Shown here one piece after another: positions 43,631 through 52,609 of a stretch of 64,000 nt of DNA (its first letter is position 1; each line of letters starts with the position of its first letter). Both the position numbers and the translations under genes were made by a program. The stretch lies in the NCBI RefSeq assembly GCF_013267195.1, contig NZ_CP053941.1, forward strand, positions 2,356,001 to 2,420,000. Reading direction: 5' to 3'. Origin of the DNA: Halorubrum salinarum. Its GTDB lineage: Archaea; Halobacteriota; Halobacteria; Halobacteriales; Haloferacaceae. Under the pieces are notes generated by a model. It saw nothing but the letters and a program-made list of their open reading frames with translations, was not told the origin of the DNA and did not search any database.

Positions 43631-44157
43631 GTCCCGAGATCCGCCCCTACGACCGCGAGCGAGACGCCGACGGCCTGTACGAACTGAAGATCGCCTTCGA
43701 GCGCGGCCTCGGCGAGAACACGGGCGGCGACGGGAAGGCGGCCGCCTACGAGGGGAAACTCACGGACGCCTACCGCGAGCGCTGGCTCGACTGGGTCGAC
43801 CGCTGCGTCGCGGACGACGACCGGTGCGTGACCGTCGCGGTCGAGGGTGAGGGCGAGAGCGGGACGCCGGGCGACGGTGCCCTCGTCGGCTACGCGTTCG
43901 TGCTCCCCGAGCGACTGTCGATGGTCTGGGACGCCGCGGTGCTGAACGAGCTGTTCGTCGCCCCCGAGCACCGCGGGACCGGCGTCGCCGACGACCTGCT
44001 GGACGCCGCGCTTGCGCTCGGCGCCGATCAGGACCTCCCGCTCGACCGGCTGGTCCTCGACGTCGACCCCGCGAACGAGCGCGCGAAGGGGTTCTACAAC
44101 CGCCGCGGCTTCGAGCCGTGGGGCGAGATGGTCGCGAGACCGCTGGACGACGCCTGA
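43627..44157 (+). CDS. GNAT family N-acetyltransferase
   Basis: This 176-residue acetyltransferase has an N-terminal IRPYDRERDADGLYELKIAFE, a catalytic core VGYAFVLPER, the acetyl-CoA-binding VLNELFVAPEHRGTGVADDLLDAAL (R-G-T-G-V-A loop), and VLDVDPANERAKGFYNRRGFEP near the C-terminus. It is coupled to the TIGR00300 gene by an ATGA overlap, which suggests an amino-acid-linked substrate, but this is inference from context only. Confidence 0.88.
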   Translation: MSPEIRPYDRERDADGLYELKIAFERGLGENTGGDGKAAAYEGKLTDAYRERWLDWVDRCVADDDRCVTVAVEGEGESGTPGDGALVGYAFVLPERLSMVWDAAVLNELFVAPEHRGTGVADDLLDAALALGADQDLPLDRLVLDVDPANERAKGFYNRRGFEPWGEMVARPLDDA

Positions 44158-44237
44158 AGATCGTCCCGGTTCGGGGTCGGTTCCGCGGCGGTTCCGCCTC
44201 CCGAAGCTACAAGCGCGCTCGCCCGTTTTCGACGCCC

Positions 44238-45227
44238 GTGATACAGATCGGGATCGTCGGCTGCGGCGTGATCGGGAACCGCCTCGCGGCCGCGATAGAC
44301 GACCACGACCGGTACGAACTGGCGGCCGCCTGCGACCTCGACGCCGACCGCGCGGCGTCGCTCGCGGCCGACCACGGCACCGACCGCACCGCGACGACGA
44401 CCGACCACGCCGCGCTCGTCGAGACCGACGGCCTCGACGCGGTGTACGTCGGCGTGCCGCCGCTCGCGCACCGCGAGGTGGTCGCCGACGCGCTCGCGGC
44501 CGGCAAGCACGTGATCTGCGAGAAGCCCATCGCGGCCGATGCGGAGACCGGCCGCGAACTCGTCGGGCTGGCCGAGGAGACCGACCGCGTCACGGCCGTG
44601 AACCTCCCGTTCCGCTACACGCCGGGGTTCGTCCGGCTGCGGGAGGCGGTCGCCGCGGGCGAGGTCGGCGACCCGCGCCGCGTCGAACTCCGGTTCCGGT
44701 TCCCGCAGTGGCCCCGCGAGTGGCAGGACGTGGCCTGGTTGGAGTCGCGCGAGCAGGGCGGCCCGCTGCGCGAGGTCGGGACCCACTTCCTGTTCGGCGT
44801 CCAGGAGCTGTTCGGCCCGATCGAGACCGTCTCTGCCGACGTGGGGTACTCGGGACCGGACGCCTACGAGGACGAGGTGGTCGGGACCTTCCGGGCCGAC
44901 GGCGTTCGGGGGACGATCGACCTGCTCTGCGACCACGAGGGCGAGGAGGAGAACAGCGTCACGGTCGTCGGCGACGAGGCGTCGCTGTCGCTGACGGAGT
45001 GGTACCGCCTCGTCCGGGACCGCGGGCGCGAGGGCGAGGAGACGCTCGTCGACGAACGGGGCGACACCGTGCGCGCGCTCCTGACGGAGTTCGCGAGCGC
45101 GGTCGAGGGAGAGGGCGGCGACCTCGTCTCGTTCGCCGAGGCGACGCGCGTCCAGGAGGTGCTCGACGCGATTCACGCGTCGGACGGCGACCGCGTCCGC
45201 CCGGGGACGGGCGGCGACGCGCCGTAG
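44238..45227 (+). CDS. Gfo/Idh/MocA family oxidoreductase
   Basis: This 329-residue NAD(P)-dependent oxidoreductase acts on a sugar or polyol. The Rossmann motif is IGIVGCGVIGNRLAAAI at the N-terminus, the family EKP motif is in KHVICEKPIA, and the substrate-site part contains NLPFRYTPGFVRLREAV and the catalytic-type DxxxH-like GPLREVGTHFLFGVQELFG. The start is the GTG at 44238: CTACAAGC (44207-44214) is at leaderless distance. Exact substrate unknown. It is separated from the GNAT gene by 80 bases and from the next UspA by 69. Confidence 0.88.
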   Translation: MIQIGIVGCGVIGNRLAAAIDDHDRYELAAACDLDADRAASLAADHGTDRTATTTDHAALVETDGLDAVYVGVPPLAHREVVADALAAGKHVICEKPIAADAETGRELVGLAEETDRVTAVNLPFRYTPGFVRLREAVAAGEVGDPRRVELRFRFPQWPREWQDVAWLESREQGGPLREVGTHFLFGVQELFGPIETVSADVGYSGPDAYEDEVVGTFRADGVRGTIDLLCDHEGEEENSVTVVGDEASLSLTEWYRLVRDRGREGEETLVDERGDTVRALLTEFASAVEGEGGDLVSFAEATRVQEVLDAIHASDGDRVRPGTGGDAP

Positions 45228-45296
45228 GTCGCTCGCGGAGTCGCGGCCCGGGAACGCCCGACAGGAATTATGTGTCCCTCGGGCCGATCCGTACGT

Positions 45297-45719
45297 ATGA
45301 GCTACCTCGTTGCGACCGACGGGTCGACGGAGAGCGACGAAGCCGTCCGGTACGCGGCGCGGCAGGCGGTCGCGTTCTACGAGACGCTCGAGATCGCCCA
45401 CGTCCTGACGCCGGACTCGGAGCTGGTCGACGGCACGATCGTCCTCCCCGGCGAGGAGGCCGCCGTCGAGGCCGGGCAGGGCGTCTTAGAGAGCGCCCGG
45501 AGCATCGCCGAGGAGGCGGCCGACGAGCCGATCACGGTGGAGACGCAGCTCCTCACGGGCCGGCCGGCGGACGCGATCACCGAGTACGCGGCCGAGGAGC
45601 CGGTCGACGCGATCTACGTCGGCCACCGCGGGCTCTCGGAGGAGCGCGAACAGGTCGTCGGCAGCGTCGCGAAGAGCATCGTCGACAAAGCCGACGTGCC
45701 CGTGACGGTGATCCGGTAG
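45297..45719 (+). CDS. Universal stress protein UspA family
   Basis: This 140-residue Usp domain opens YLVATDGSTESDEAVRYA and closes with GHRGLSEEREQVVGSVAKSIVDKADVPVTVIR, where GHRG...GSVAKS is the nucleotide-binding loop (G-x2-G-x9-G-S) well kept. ATP binding is therefore likely. GGAATTAT at 45264-45271 lies at leaderless distance from the ATG at 45297. It probably acts in general stress, but the trigger is unknown. It is the first of two UspA genes flanking a rhodanese gene. Confidence 0.92.
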   Translation: MSYLVATDGSTESDEAVRYAARQAVAFYETLEIAHVLTPDSELVDGTIVLPGEEAAVEAGQGVLESARSIAEEAADEPITVETQLLTGRPADAITEYAAEEPVDAIYVGHRGLSEEREQVVGSVAKSIVDKADVPVTVIR

Positions 45720-45797
45720 CCGCGACCGCGTCAGAGACGCTGGCAAGGACCACCGTTATCGGGCCTTCAAAACCGGTTGGGAGCGTAACGTGAATCG

Positions 45798-46670
45798 ATG
45801 TCTGAAGACGTACTCGTCACGGCGGACTGGGTCGAAGAGCGACTCGACACCTTCCAGGACGACGACTCCGATCACCGGCTCGTCGAGATCAACAACCCGA
45901 CCGTCACCGACGAGTCGGAGTACACGCCCTACGAGGAGGGCCACATCCCCGGCGCGCTCAACTTCGAGTGGGACGAGGTCTTCACCGATGAGACGGAGCG
46001 CGACATCGTCTCGAAGGAGGACTTCGCGGCCCGGAACGGCGAGGGCGGCATCGACGCCGACACGACGGTCGTCGTGTACGGCGGCGGCCGCGTTCCGAAC
46101 TGGTTCGCGCTGTTCGGCTACTGGATCTACAAGTACTACGGTCACGACGACATCCGCGTGATCGACGGCGGGAAGGGGTACTGGGTCGACAACGACTACC
46201 CGCTCTCGACCGAGGAGCCCGACTTCACGCCCCGCGAGTACGAGGCCCGCGGTCCCTTCGAGAGCGTCCGCGCCTACAAGGACGACATCGACAAGGCGAT
46301 CGAGGAGGGAATCCCGATGGTCGACGTGCGCTCCCCCGAGGAGTTCTCCGGCGAGGTCATCGCGCCGGAGGGGCTCAACGAGACCGCCCAGCGCGGCGGC
46401 CACATCCCCGGGGCGAGCAACGTGCCGATCGGCACCACGCTGAACGAGGACGGGACGTTCAAAAGTGCGGACGAGCTCCGCGAGCTGTACGGCGACGCCG
46501 GCGTCGACGGCGACGAGTCGACGATTACCTACTGCCGCGTCGGCGAGCGCTCGTCGATCGAGTGGTTCCTCCTCCACGAGCTGCTCGGCTACGACGACGT
46601 CCGCAACTACGACGGCTCGTGGACCGAGTGGGGCAACCTCGTCGGCGCGCCGATCGAGACCGGCGAGTAA
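45798..46670 (+). CDS. Thiosulfate/3-mercaptopyruvate sulfurtransferase (two-domain rhodanese)
   Basis: This 290-residue two-domain rhodanese moves sulfane sulfur from thiosulfate or mercaptopyruvate to cyanide or thiols. The N-terminal domain (VEINNPTVTD, EGHIPGALNFEW, VVVYGGGRVPNWFALFGYWIYKYYGHDDIRVIDGG in pieces) lacks a Cys at the active position. The C-terminal domain has VDVRSPEEFSGE, GHIPGASNVPIG and the active Cys in TYCRVGERSSIEW. TATA TTCAAAAC (45766-45773) precedes the ATG at leaderless distance. Confidence 0.92.
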   Translation: MSEDVLVTADWVEERLDTFQDDDSDHRLVEINNPTVTDESEYTPYEEGHIPGALNFEWDEVFTDETERDIVSKEDFAARNGEGGIDADTTVVVYGGGRVPNWFALFGYWIYKYYGHDDIRVIDGGKGYWVDNDYPLSTEEPDFTPREYEARGPFESVRAYKDDIDKAIEEGIPMVDVRSPEEFSGEVIAPEGLNETAQRGGHIPGASNVPIGTTLNEDGTFKSADELRELYGDAGVDGDESTITYCRVGERSSIEWFLLHELLGYDDVRNYDGSWTEWGNLVGAPIETGE

Positions 46671-46746
46671 CCGGCGCCGTCGGTCCCCCGAACCGTCCCG
46701 AGCGAACGATCACCGCCGATATGTGTCCGGGGACGTAAGGCGTCGC

Positions 46747-47178
46747 ATGGCACCGTCTCACGTCCTCGTCCCCCTCGACGGGTCGCCGCTCGCCGTCGAC
46801 GCCCTCGACGACGCGCTCGAACTCTTCGACTGTCGAGTGACCGTCCTGAACGTGGTGACCCCGCTCGACGCGCCGATGAGCGAGGGCGGGATCCTCGGCG
46901 CCGACGAGGACCGCCGCGAGAGCGCGCGCGACCGGGCCGACCGAATCGTCGACCGAGCGACGGACCGCGCCGCCGAGAGCGACCGCCGCGTCGAGACGGC
47001 GGTGCGGACGGGCGACCCGGCGGCGGCGATCTTGGAGTACGTCGACGCCCACGACGTCGACCGCGTCGTTATGGGCGGCCACGGCGGCGAGCGCGGCCGC
47101 GTCGCGAGGCGGCTCCTCGGCACCGTCGCGACGAGCGTGGTCGGCGACGCGCCCGTGACCGTGACGGTCGTGCGCTGA
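46747..47178 (+). CDS. Universal stress protein UspA family
   Basis: This 143-residue Usp domain opens VLVPLDGSPLAVDALDDALELF and closes with MGGHGGERGRVARRLLGTVATSVVGDAPVTVTVVR. The loop GGHGGERGRVARRLLGTVA is Arg-rich and resembles the nucleotide-binding loop (G-x2-G-x9-G-T), so binding of ATP is possible. The Asp/Arg-rich helix around residues 50-75 is a coiled segment. It is the third UspA gene in the window, and converges with the phosphate transporter gene 8 bases away. Confidence 0.9.
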   Translation: MAPSHVLVPLDGSPLAVDALDDALELFDCRVTVLNVVTPLDAPMSEGGILGADEDRRESARDRADRIVDRATDRAAESDRRVETAVRTGDPAAAILEYVDAHDVDRVVMGGHGGERGRVARRLLGTVATSVVGDAPVTVTVVR

Positions 47179-47186
47179 GCGCCGCT

Positions 47187-48398
47187 TCACCCGCCCAGCA
47201 CCGCGGTGAAGGCCGCGTAGAGCCCGTAGCCGATCGCGATCGACGCCACGAGCGTGATCCCCCAAAAGAGGAGCGTGACGCCGATCTTCCGCCGTGAGAC
47301 GCCGGCGGAGCCGCCGGCGAGCCCGCCGCCGATGACTCCCGAGATGATGATGTTGTTGAACGAGATGGGGATCCCGAGCCCGATGGCTACCTGCGCGATG
47401 ATGAACCCGGGGACCAGCGCGGCGATCGACCGCCGGGCGCCGAGCTGCGCGTACTCGCGCGAGGTCGCCTGGAGCAGCTTCGGCGCCCCCATCCACGCGC
47501 CGGCGAGGATGCCCGCGGCGCCGAGCGAGAGCAGCACGATGCCCGGCAGGCCGAGCTCGACGCCGTAGAGGTTCTCCAGCGGCCCGGTCGCCAGCCCGAC
47601 CTGGCTCCCGCCGCTGGAGAAGGCGACGACGCTCCCGAGGACGAGGAGGAACGTCCGGATGCCGTCCTCGACCGACGCCAGCGTCCGCCGCCGGACGGCG
47701 GCGAACCACGCCGCGGCCGCGAGCAGCGTCACGAGCGCCGCCACGGGGTCGACGCCGACGAGCGTCGGCGCCCCGACTTGGCGCGCGACGAACCCCGCAA
47801 TGGAACTCTGTGCCGCGTCCGGGGGCGAGGGGATGACGCCCAGCCGGACGTTGGCCACGATCCCGCCGACGACGGCCGCGAGCAGCGGGACCCCGACCGT
47901 CTCCGGGATGTCGTCGCGCCGGAGGAGGGTTGCGGTGAGGTACGCGAGCCCGCCGGAGACCGGCGGCACGAGCGCCCAGAAGAGCCCGATGCGTCGGTAG
48001 GTTGCGAGGGCGGGGTCGCCCCCGAGCGAGAGCCCGACGCCGACCATCGCGCCCGTCGTCGCGAACGCCGCCGGGACCGGGTAGCCGGTGTAGACGCCGA
48101 AGGCCATGAACCCGGTCGCGGTGAGCAGCCCCGCCGTCGCCGCCAGCGAGGTGATCTGGACGCCGTCGATCAGCCCCGCGCCGACGGTCTCGGAGATGGC
48201 CCCGCCCTGCGTGAGCGCCCCGAGGGCGGCGAGGATCCCGATGAGGAAGGCCGCCCGCATCGTCGAGATGGCGTTGGCGCCGATCGCCGGGGCGAACGGC
48301 GGCGAGTTGCTGTTCGCGCCGAGGGCCCACGCGGTAGCGAGGCTGGTCAGCGTCGCGAGGGCGACGAGGGCCCAGAAGCCGACGCCGACCACGCTCAC
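47187..48398 (-). CDS. Inorganic phosphate transporter (PiT family)
   Basis: This 403-residue PiT/SLC20 permease imports phosphate with Na+ or H+. The duplicated signature appears as GANSNSPPFAPAIGANAISTMRAA (residues 27-50) in the first half and GSVVAFSSGGSQVGLATGPLENL in the second; the second GANDxxN-type copy is diverged. About ten hydrophobic segments are present. The start is the GTG at 48398, preceded by a GGAGG Shine-Dalgarno and overlapping the stop of a tiny upstream frame (MARFRAEGGA). Phosphate or sulfate permease are the usual names. Confidence 0.85.
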   Translation of the reverse strand: MSVVGVGFWALVALATLTSLATAWALGANSNSPPFAPAIGANAISTMRAAFLIGILAALGALTQGGAISETVGAGLIDGVQITSLAATAGLLTATGFMAFGVYTGYPVPAAFATTGAMVGVGLSLGGDPALATYRRIGLFWALVPPVSGGLAYLTATLLRRDDIPETVGVPLLAAVVGGIVANVRLGVIPSPPDAAQSSIAGFVARQVGAPTLVGVDPVAALVTLLAAAAWFAAVRRRTLASVEDGIRTFLLVLGSVVAFSSGGSQVGLATGPLENLYGVELGLPGIVLLSLGAAGILAGAWMGAPKLLQATSREYAQLGARRSIAALVPGFIIAQVAIGLGIPISFNNIIISGVIGGGLAGGSAGVSRRKIGVTLLFWGITLVASIAIGYGLYAAFTAVLGG

Positions 48399-48427
48399 GC
48401 GCCTCCCTCCGCGCGGAATCGAGCCAT
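48395..48427 (-). CDS. Possible 10-codon leader peptide of the PiT gene
   Basis: An ATG at 48427 lies at leaderless distance from a TATA box on the minus strand (TAAATAAT region, 48455-48462) and reads MARFRAEGGA then TGA. The TGA overlaps the PiT GTG start (GTGA). The leader carries the GGAGG that serves as ribosome-binding site for PiT. So the transcript seems to begin with this frame, and PiT would be translated by termination-reinitiation. Confidence 0.35.
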   Translation of the reverse strand: MARFRAEGGA

Positions 48428-48487
48428 GTCACTCGCTCCGACGGCGGCGTCGGCTAAATAATCCCCGTCGGACGAGCGTCGGCCGCG

Positions 48488-50386
48488 TCAGTCGTCGAGC
48501 GACGCGACCGCGGTCCGCTCCGCGCCGATCCGGCGGTCGAGGAAGTCGTCGAGCAGCTCCAGCGAGCGGATCTTCTGGTCGATGTCGCCCGAGCCGTGGC
48601 CCTCCTCGCCGAGCTCCTCGTACTCGTAGTCGTCGCCCTCCACGAATCCGGCGTCGTCGAGCACCTCCCGGAGGATGCGCGCCTGCGAGACCGGCACCCG
48701 CGGGTCGTTGACGCCGTGGACGATCAGCAGCGGGGCGTCGACGTTCTCGACGTAGTTCACCGGGCTGCGCTCGCGGTAGATCGCCTCGTTGTCGTCCGGC
48801 TCGCCGAGGTTCTTCACCATGAGCTCCGTCCGGAAGTGGGGCATGGTGTTCTCGTACATGTCGAACAGGTCGCTGACGCCGACCCAGGTGATCCCCGCGG
48901 CGTACAGGTCCGGGTACTGGACCATCTGCCAGTTCGCGGAGTAGCCGCCGTAGGAGCCCCCGTAGACGGCGACGCGGTCCTCGTCGAGCCAGTCGTACTC
49001 GTCGAGGACGTACTCGGCGCCGGTCGCCACGTCGCCCTGCTCGGCGCCGCCCCAGTCGTCGTACAGCTCCTGGACGAACTCCCGGCCGCGTCCCGTGGAG
49101 CCGCGGTAGTTCACCTGGAGGACCGAGTAGCCGCGCGACAGCAGGAACTGGACGCGGTAGCTGAACCGCCGCATGTCGTGGTGTCGCGGCCCGCCGTGGG
49201 GGTTGACGATCAGCGGCGAGGGGCGTCGGCCGGAGTCGAACAGCAGTCCCTCGATCTCGAACTCCTCGTATGGGTCGTGGTCGACCGCGCGCGCCGGCGT
49301 CTCGGGGACGCCGTCGGAGGCGAACGTCACCGTCTCGGGCTCGACGAAGTCGTCCGGGTCGAACGGGCCGTACTCCGCGTCGAACAGCGTCTCCGTGGCG
49401 TCAGCGTCGAGGTCGTACGCGACCAGTTCCGGCCGCTTGCTCGACGTGGTCCGGTACGCGAGCAGGCGGTCGTCCGCGAGGCGGCCGTCGGCCACGCTGG
49501 CGACGCCGGCGGGGAAGTCGAGTTCGCGCCCCTCGCCGGTCTCGGCGTCGTAGATCACGGGGACGGTCACGGCGCCGCGCATCCGGCTCGCGACGAACCG
49601 CTCGCCGTCGTCGAGGAAGTGGCTCGGCGACTCCTCGAACTCGCCGTCGCCGAACCACGTCACCGTCGCGTCGTCGACGCCGTCGGCGAGGTCGACGATC
49701 CCGGCCCGACCGAGGTCAGTCGTGTTGTCGACGACGAGCAGCCGGTCGCCGTCGGGGCCCCAGTCCGAGGGCGCGGCCTCGGCGCCCACGTCACCGATCT
49801 CCAAGTTCCGGGGGTTCGACCCGTCGCCGTCGGCGACGTACACGTCGCTGTTCTCGTAGGCGTCGGTCTCGTTGGTCGTGTACGCGATCCGGTCGCCGTC
49901 CGGGGAGAGTTCACCGGCCGCGACGGCGCGCTCGTAGTCGGTTACCTTCGTCGTCTCGCCGCTCGGCACGTCGTGGCGGTAGAGGTTCATCTGCCCGTCG
50001 CGGCTGGAGCCGAGCAGGAGGGTCTCGCCGTCCTCGCCCACGTCGTGGAGGCGGATCTGGCCGTCCATCTCGACGACGGGCTCGCTGTCGCCGTCGAGCG
50101 ACATCGCCCAGATGTCGTGCTGCTCGTCGCCAGCCTCGTCGCGGTGGTAGTAGAGGCGGTCGCCGCTGGGGTCCCACTTGAAGCCGGCGCGGACGGACCG
50201 GGGAACGTCGCCGTCGCTGAGCTGCTCTAAGGACCCGTCGCTCGGGTCACAGAGGTGGAGCTCGTTGCGGCCGGTCTCGTCGTAGTAGAGGGCGACGGTC
50301 TCTCCGTCCGGGGACACGCGCGGACTCGCGATCGTCGGCAGCGAGGCGAGTTCGCGCAGTACGTCGGTCTCGTCTGAGTCTGACAT
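48488..50386 (-). CDS. S9 family peptidase (acylaminoacyl-peptidase type)
   Basis: This 632-residue serine peptidase has a prolyl-oligopeptidase architecture: an N-terminal beta-propeller of about 370 residues with WDxSxDxxxY-like repeats (FKWDPSGDRLYYHRDEAG, ELSPDGDRIAYTTNE, SDWGPDGDRLLVVDN) and a C-terminal alpha/beta hydrolase. The catalytic Ser is in VYGGSYGGYSANW, Asp near GVNDPRVPVSQA and His in EEGHGSG. It has no signal peptide and is cytoplasmic, likely cleaving short peptides or acylated N-termini. TATA GCTATTCA (50410-50417) fits the ATG. Confidence 0.92.
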   Translation of the reverse strand: MSDSDETDVLRELASLPTIASPRVSPDGETVALYYDETGRNELHLCDPSDGSLEQLSDGDVPRSVRAGFKWDPSGDRLYYHRDEAGDEQHDIWAMSLDGDSEPVVEMDGQIRLHDVGEDGETLLLGSSRDGQMNLYRHDVPSGETTKVTDYERAVAAGELSPDGDRIAYTTNETDAYENSDVYVADGDGSNPRNLEIGDVGAEAAPSDWGPDGDRLLVVDNTTDLGRAGIVDLADGVDDATVTWFGDGEFEESPSHFLDDGERFVASRMRGAVTVPVIYDAETGEGRELDFPAGVASVADGRLADDRLLAYRTTSSKRPELVAYDLDADATETLFDAEYGPFDPDDFVEPETVTFASDGVPETPARAVDHDPYEEFEIEGLLFDSGRRPSPLIVNPHGGPRHHDMRRFSYRVQFLLSRGYSVLQVNYRGSTGRGREFVQELYDDWGGAEQGDVATGAEYVLDEYDWLDEDRVAVYGGSYGGYSANWQMVQYPDLYAAGITWVGVSDLFDMYENTMPHFRTELMVKNLGEPDDNEAIYRERSPVNYVENVDAPLLIVHGVNDPRVPVSQARILREVLDDAGFVEGDDYEYEELGEEGHGSGDIDQKIRSLELLDDFLDRRIGAERTAVASLDD

Positions 50387-50513
50387 CCGTGTACGTACGG
50401 CGACGGAACGCTATTCAACGTTTCCCGTCCTCGGGACCGCCTCTCGTCCGAGGGGATTCCGCCCCCGGACGGGCGATAGGCCCATGGTTCCGAGGCCCGT
50501 CCGTTCACACGAC

Positions 50514-52121
50514 ATGCCAGGCGGCGACGACGCTCCCCTTCCGACGACGCCGGACGCCGAGGCGGTCGGCTCCCTTTCGGGGCCGGGAGACGCCGACCCC
50601 GGAACCGTCGTCTGGCACCGCAGCGACCTGCGGATCGCGGACAACCCGGCGGTCGCGGCGGCCGCCGACGAGTCCGATCGAATCCTCCCGCTGTTCGTCT
50701 TCGACCCCGGCTTCCACGACGAGCGCGGCGCGGCCTGCGACGCGCGGATCGCGTTCCTCCACGACTGCCTGCGCGACCTCGACCGGCAGTACCGCGACGT
50801 GGGCGCGCCGGGGCTGACGTTCGCGCACGGCGACCCCCTCGACGTGCTGGGGCGGTTCGTCGACGCGGGCTGGGACGCGGTCGCGACCGCGACGGCGACC
50901 GGCCGCTACGGGCGACGACGAGACGATCGCGCCCGCGACCGTCTCGGCGTCGAGTTCGTCGACGGCGACGGGCTCGTGCGCGACGCGGACCGTCCGCGAG
51001 AGGACTGGAGCGACCGCGTCGAGGCGTGGCTCGCGGCCGATCCGTTCGACTGGGACCCCCGGTCGGTCGCAGTCGAGCGCGTCGAGACCGGCGTCACCCC
51101 CAAGCGGGTGGCCGACGCTTACGGGATAGAGCCGACGAAGACGCGCGTGCCGACCGGGGGACGCGAGGCCGGCCGCGAGCGCCTCCGCGCGTTCACCGAT
51201 CGGATCGGCGACTACCCCGGATCCATCTCCTCGCCGGTCGACGCCCGCGACGGGACCAGCGGCCTTTCCCCCTACCTGCGGTTCGGCTGTCTCTCAGTCC
51301 GCGAGGTCCACCGCCACGTCGACGAGCGCGCGCCGGACGGCCGCGGCAAGTCGATGTTCGTCTCCCGGCTGTACTGGAACCGCCACTACACCCAGAAGCT
51401 GCTCGACTGGCCGGGGTGGCTCGACCGCGCCGTCAACCCCGTGTACGAAGGGTTCAACCGCGACCGGCACGACCCCGACCTCGTCGCCGCGTGGAAGGCC
51501 GGCGAGACGGGGTTCCCGATGGTCGACGCCAGCATGCGCTGCCTGCGCGAGACCGGGTGGCTCAACTTCCGGATGCGGGCGCTCTGCGCCTCCGTCTACT
51601 TCCACGTGCTCCAGCAGCCGTGGCGGATCGGCGCCGACCACTTCTACGAGCACCTGATCGACGGCGACCCCGCGATCAACTACACCCAGTGGCAGTCGCA
51701 GTGCGGACTGGTCGGTCGCCCCGGACTGCGATTGTACGATCCGCGCAAGCAAGTGCGGGACCAAGACCCCGACGGGGAGTTCGTCTCGCGGTGGGTCCCG
51801 GAGCTCGCGCCGCTCCCGGCCGCCCACCTCGACGCCCCCGAGAAGACGCCGCTCGCGGTCCAGCGCGAGGTCGGCGTCAGGATCGGCGAGGCGTACCCGT
51901 ACCCGGTGGTCGACTACGAGGCGGCGAAAAGCGAGTTCCGCGACCGCTACGGCGCCGCGTACCCCGCCGCGGCGGAGCGACTCGGCGAGGAGGCGATAGC
52001 CCGGCGAGCGTCGCTCTCCGGCGGGATCGACGCCGCCGAGTCCATCGCGGCCGACCACGGGGAACCGGACGCGGACCCCGGGAGCGGCTCCGCCCAGGCC
52101 GGCCTCGACGAGTTCGAGTGA
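50514..52121 (+). CDS. phr: Deoxyribodipyrimidine photolyase / cryptochrome family
   Basis: This 535-residue photolyase/cryptochrome repairs UV-induced cyclobutane dimers with blue light and FAD, important in sunlit brines. The N-terminal photolyase domain begins VVWHRSDLRIADNPAV; the FAD-binding half contains SGLSPYLRFGCLSVREV, SRLYWNRHYTQKLLDWPGW, TGFPMVDASMRCLRETGWLNFRMRALCASV, and YTQWQSQCGLVGRPGLRLYDPRKQVRDQDPDGEFVSRWVPEL (read in pieces). Start at 50514 (MPGGDD); the first 30 residues are low complexity. A light-sensing cryptochrome role cannot be excluded. Confidence 0.92.
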   Translation: MPGGDDAPLPTTPDAEAVGSLSGPGDADPGTVVWHRSDLRIADNPAVAAAADESDRILPLFVFDPGFHDERGAACDARIAFLHDCLRDLDRQYRDVGAPGLTFAHGDPLDVLGRFVDAGWDAVATATATGRYGRRRDDRARDRLGVEFVDGDGLVRDADRPREDWSDRVEAWLAADPFDWDPRSVAVERVETGVTPKRVADAYGIEPTKTRVPTGGREAGRERLRAFTDRIGDYPGSISSPVDARDGTSGLSPYLRFGCLSVREVHRHVDERAPDGRGKSMFVSRLYWNRHYTQKLLDWPGWLDRAVNPVYEGFNRDRHDPDLVAAWKAGETGFPMVDASMRCLRETGWLNFRMRALCASVYFHVLQQPWRIGADHFYEHLIDGDPAINYTQWQSQCGLVGRPGLRLYDPRKQVRDQDPDGEFVSRWVPELAPLPAAHLDAPEKTPLAVQREVGVRIGEAYPYPVVDYEAAKSEFRDRYGAAYPAAAERLGEEAIARRASLSGGIDAAESIAADHGEPDADPGSGSAQAGLDEFE

Positions 52122-52197
52122 GCGCTCGGCGGCCCCGTCCGGCCGCGCCCGCGGCGCAGTGGAAAGCTTGATAGGGTCGTGTGCCGTATTGTGTCGT

Positions 52198-52431
52198 ATG
52201 GAACAAAACGTCGGTGCGACGGACAAGCTCGTCAGGACGGCCGTCGGCGCGGTCGCCGGTGCCGTCTCGATAGCGACGCTCGCGGGCGCCGCGCCGCTTC
52301 CGGCCCTCGCGGCGCCGGTGCTCGGCGTCGTCGCGCTCGCGATGCTCGCGACCGCGGCGACGGGCACCTGCGGCCTCTACGCCCTGCTCGGCTTCAGCAC
52401 CTGCCCCGCGGACGGGCGGGCCTCCCGCTGA
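52198..52431 (+). CDS. DUF2892-type small membrane protein (YgaP-like)
   Basis: This 77-residue protein begins MEQNVGATDKLVRTAVGAVAG, the inner-membrane DUF2892 signature, and has two hydrophobic segments ending in CGLYALLGFSTCP with two Cys. Relatives include the membrane tail of the rhodanese YgaP. The C-terminus is short and polar. Function is unknown; a role in sulfur or redox handling is possible given the Cys pair, but there is no other support here. Confidence 0.8.
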   Translation: MEQNVGATDKLVRTAVGAVAGAVSIATLAGAAPLPALAAPVLGVVALAMLATAATGTCGLYALLGFSTCPADGRASR

Positions 52432-52609
52432 CGCCGGGAAGGAGATTCCCTATTTCTCGCCAGCGTGGCCTCGTAGCTGTCGATCTGCGCCGTTCTGGCG
52501 GAGGGCTCAAGTGGCCGCGAGCCGTTATCAATCGCGTGTTCGACAGCCATCCGAGCCGACGGCGTCTCGCGGCGGACCGTGCCGCGGATTCGACCGAGGT
52601 GAGCGCCGC

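Noticed and set aside
46465-46746. Extended N-terminus of the third UspA protein
   Set aside because: The upstream frame lies within the rhodanese gene and is Ser/Arg-rich shadow sequence; the Usp fold starts right at the ATG at 46747.
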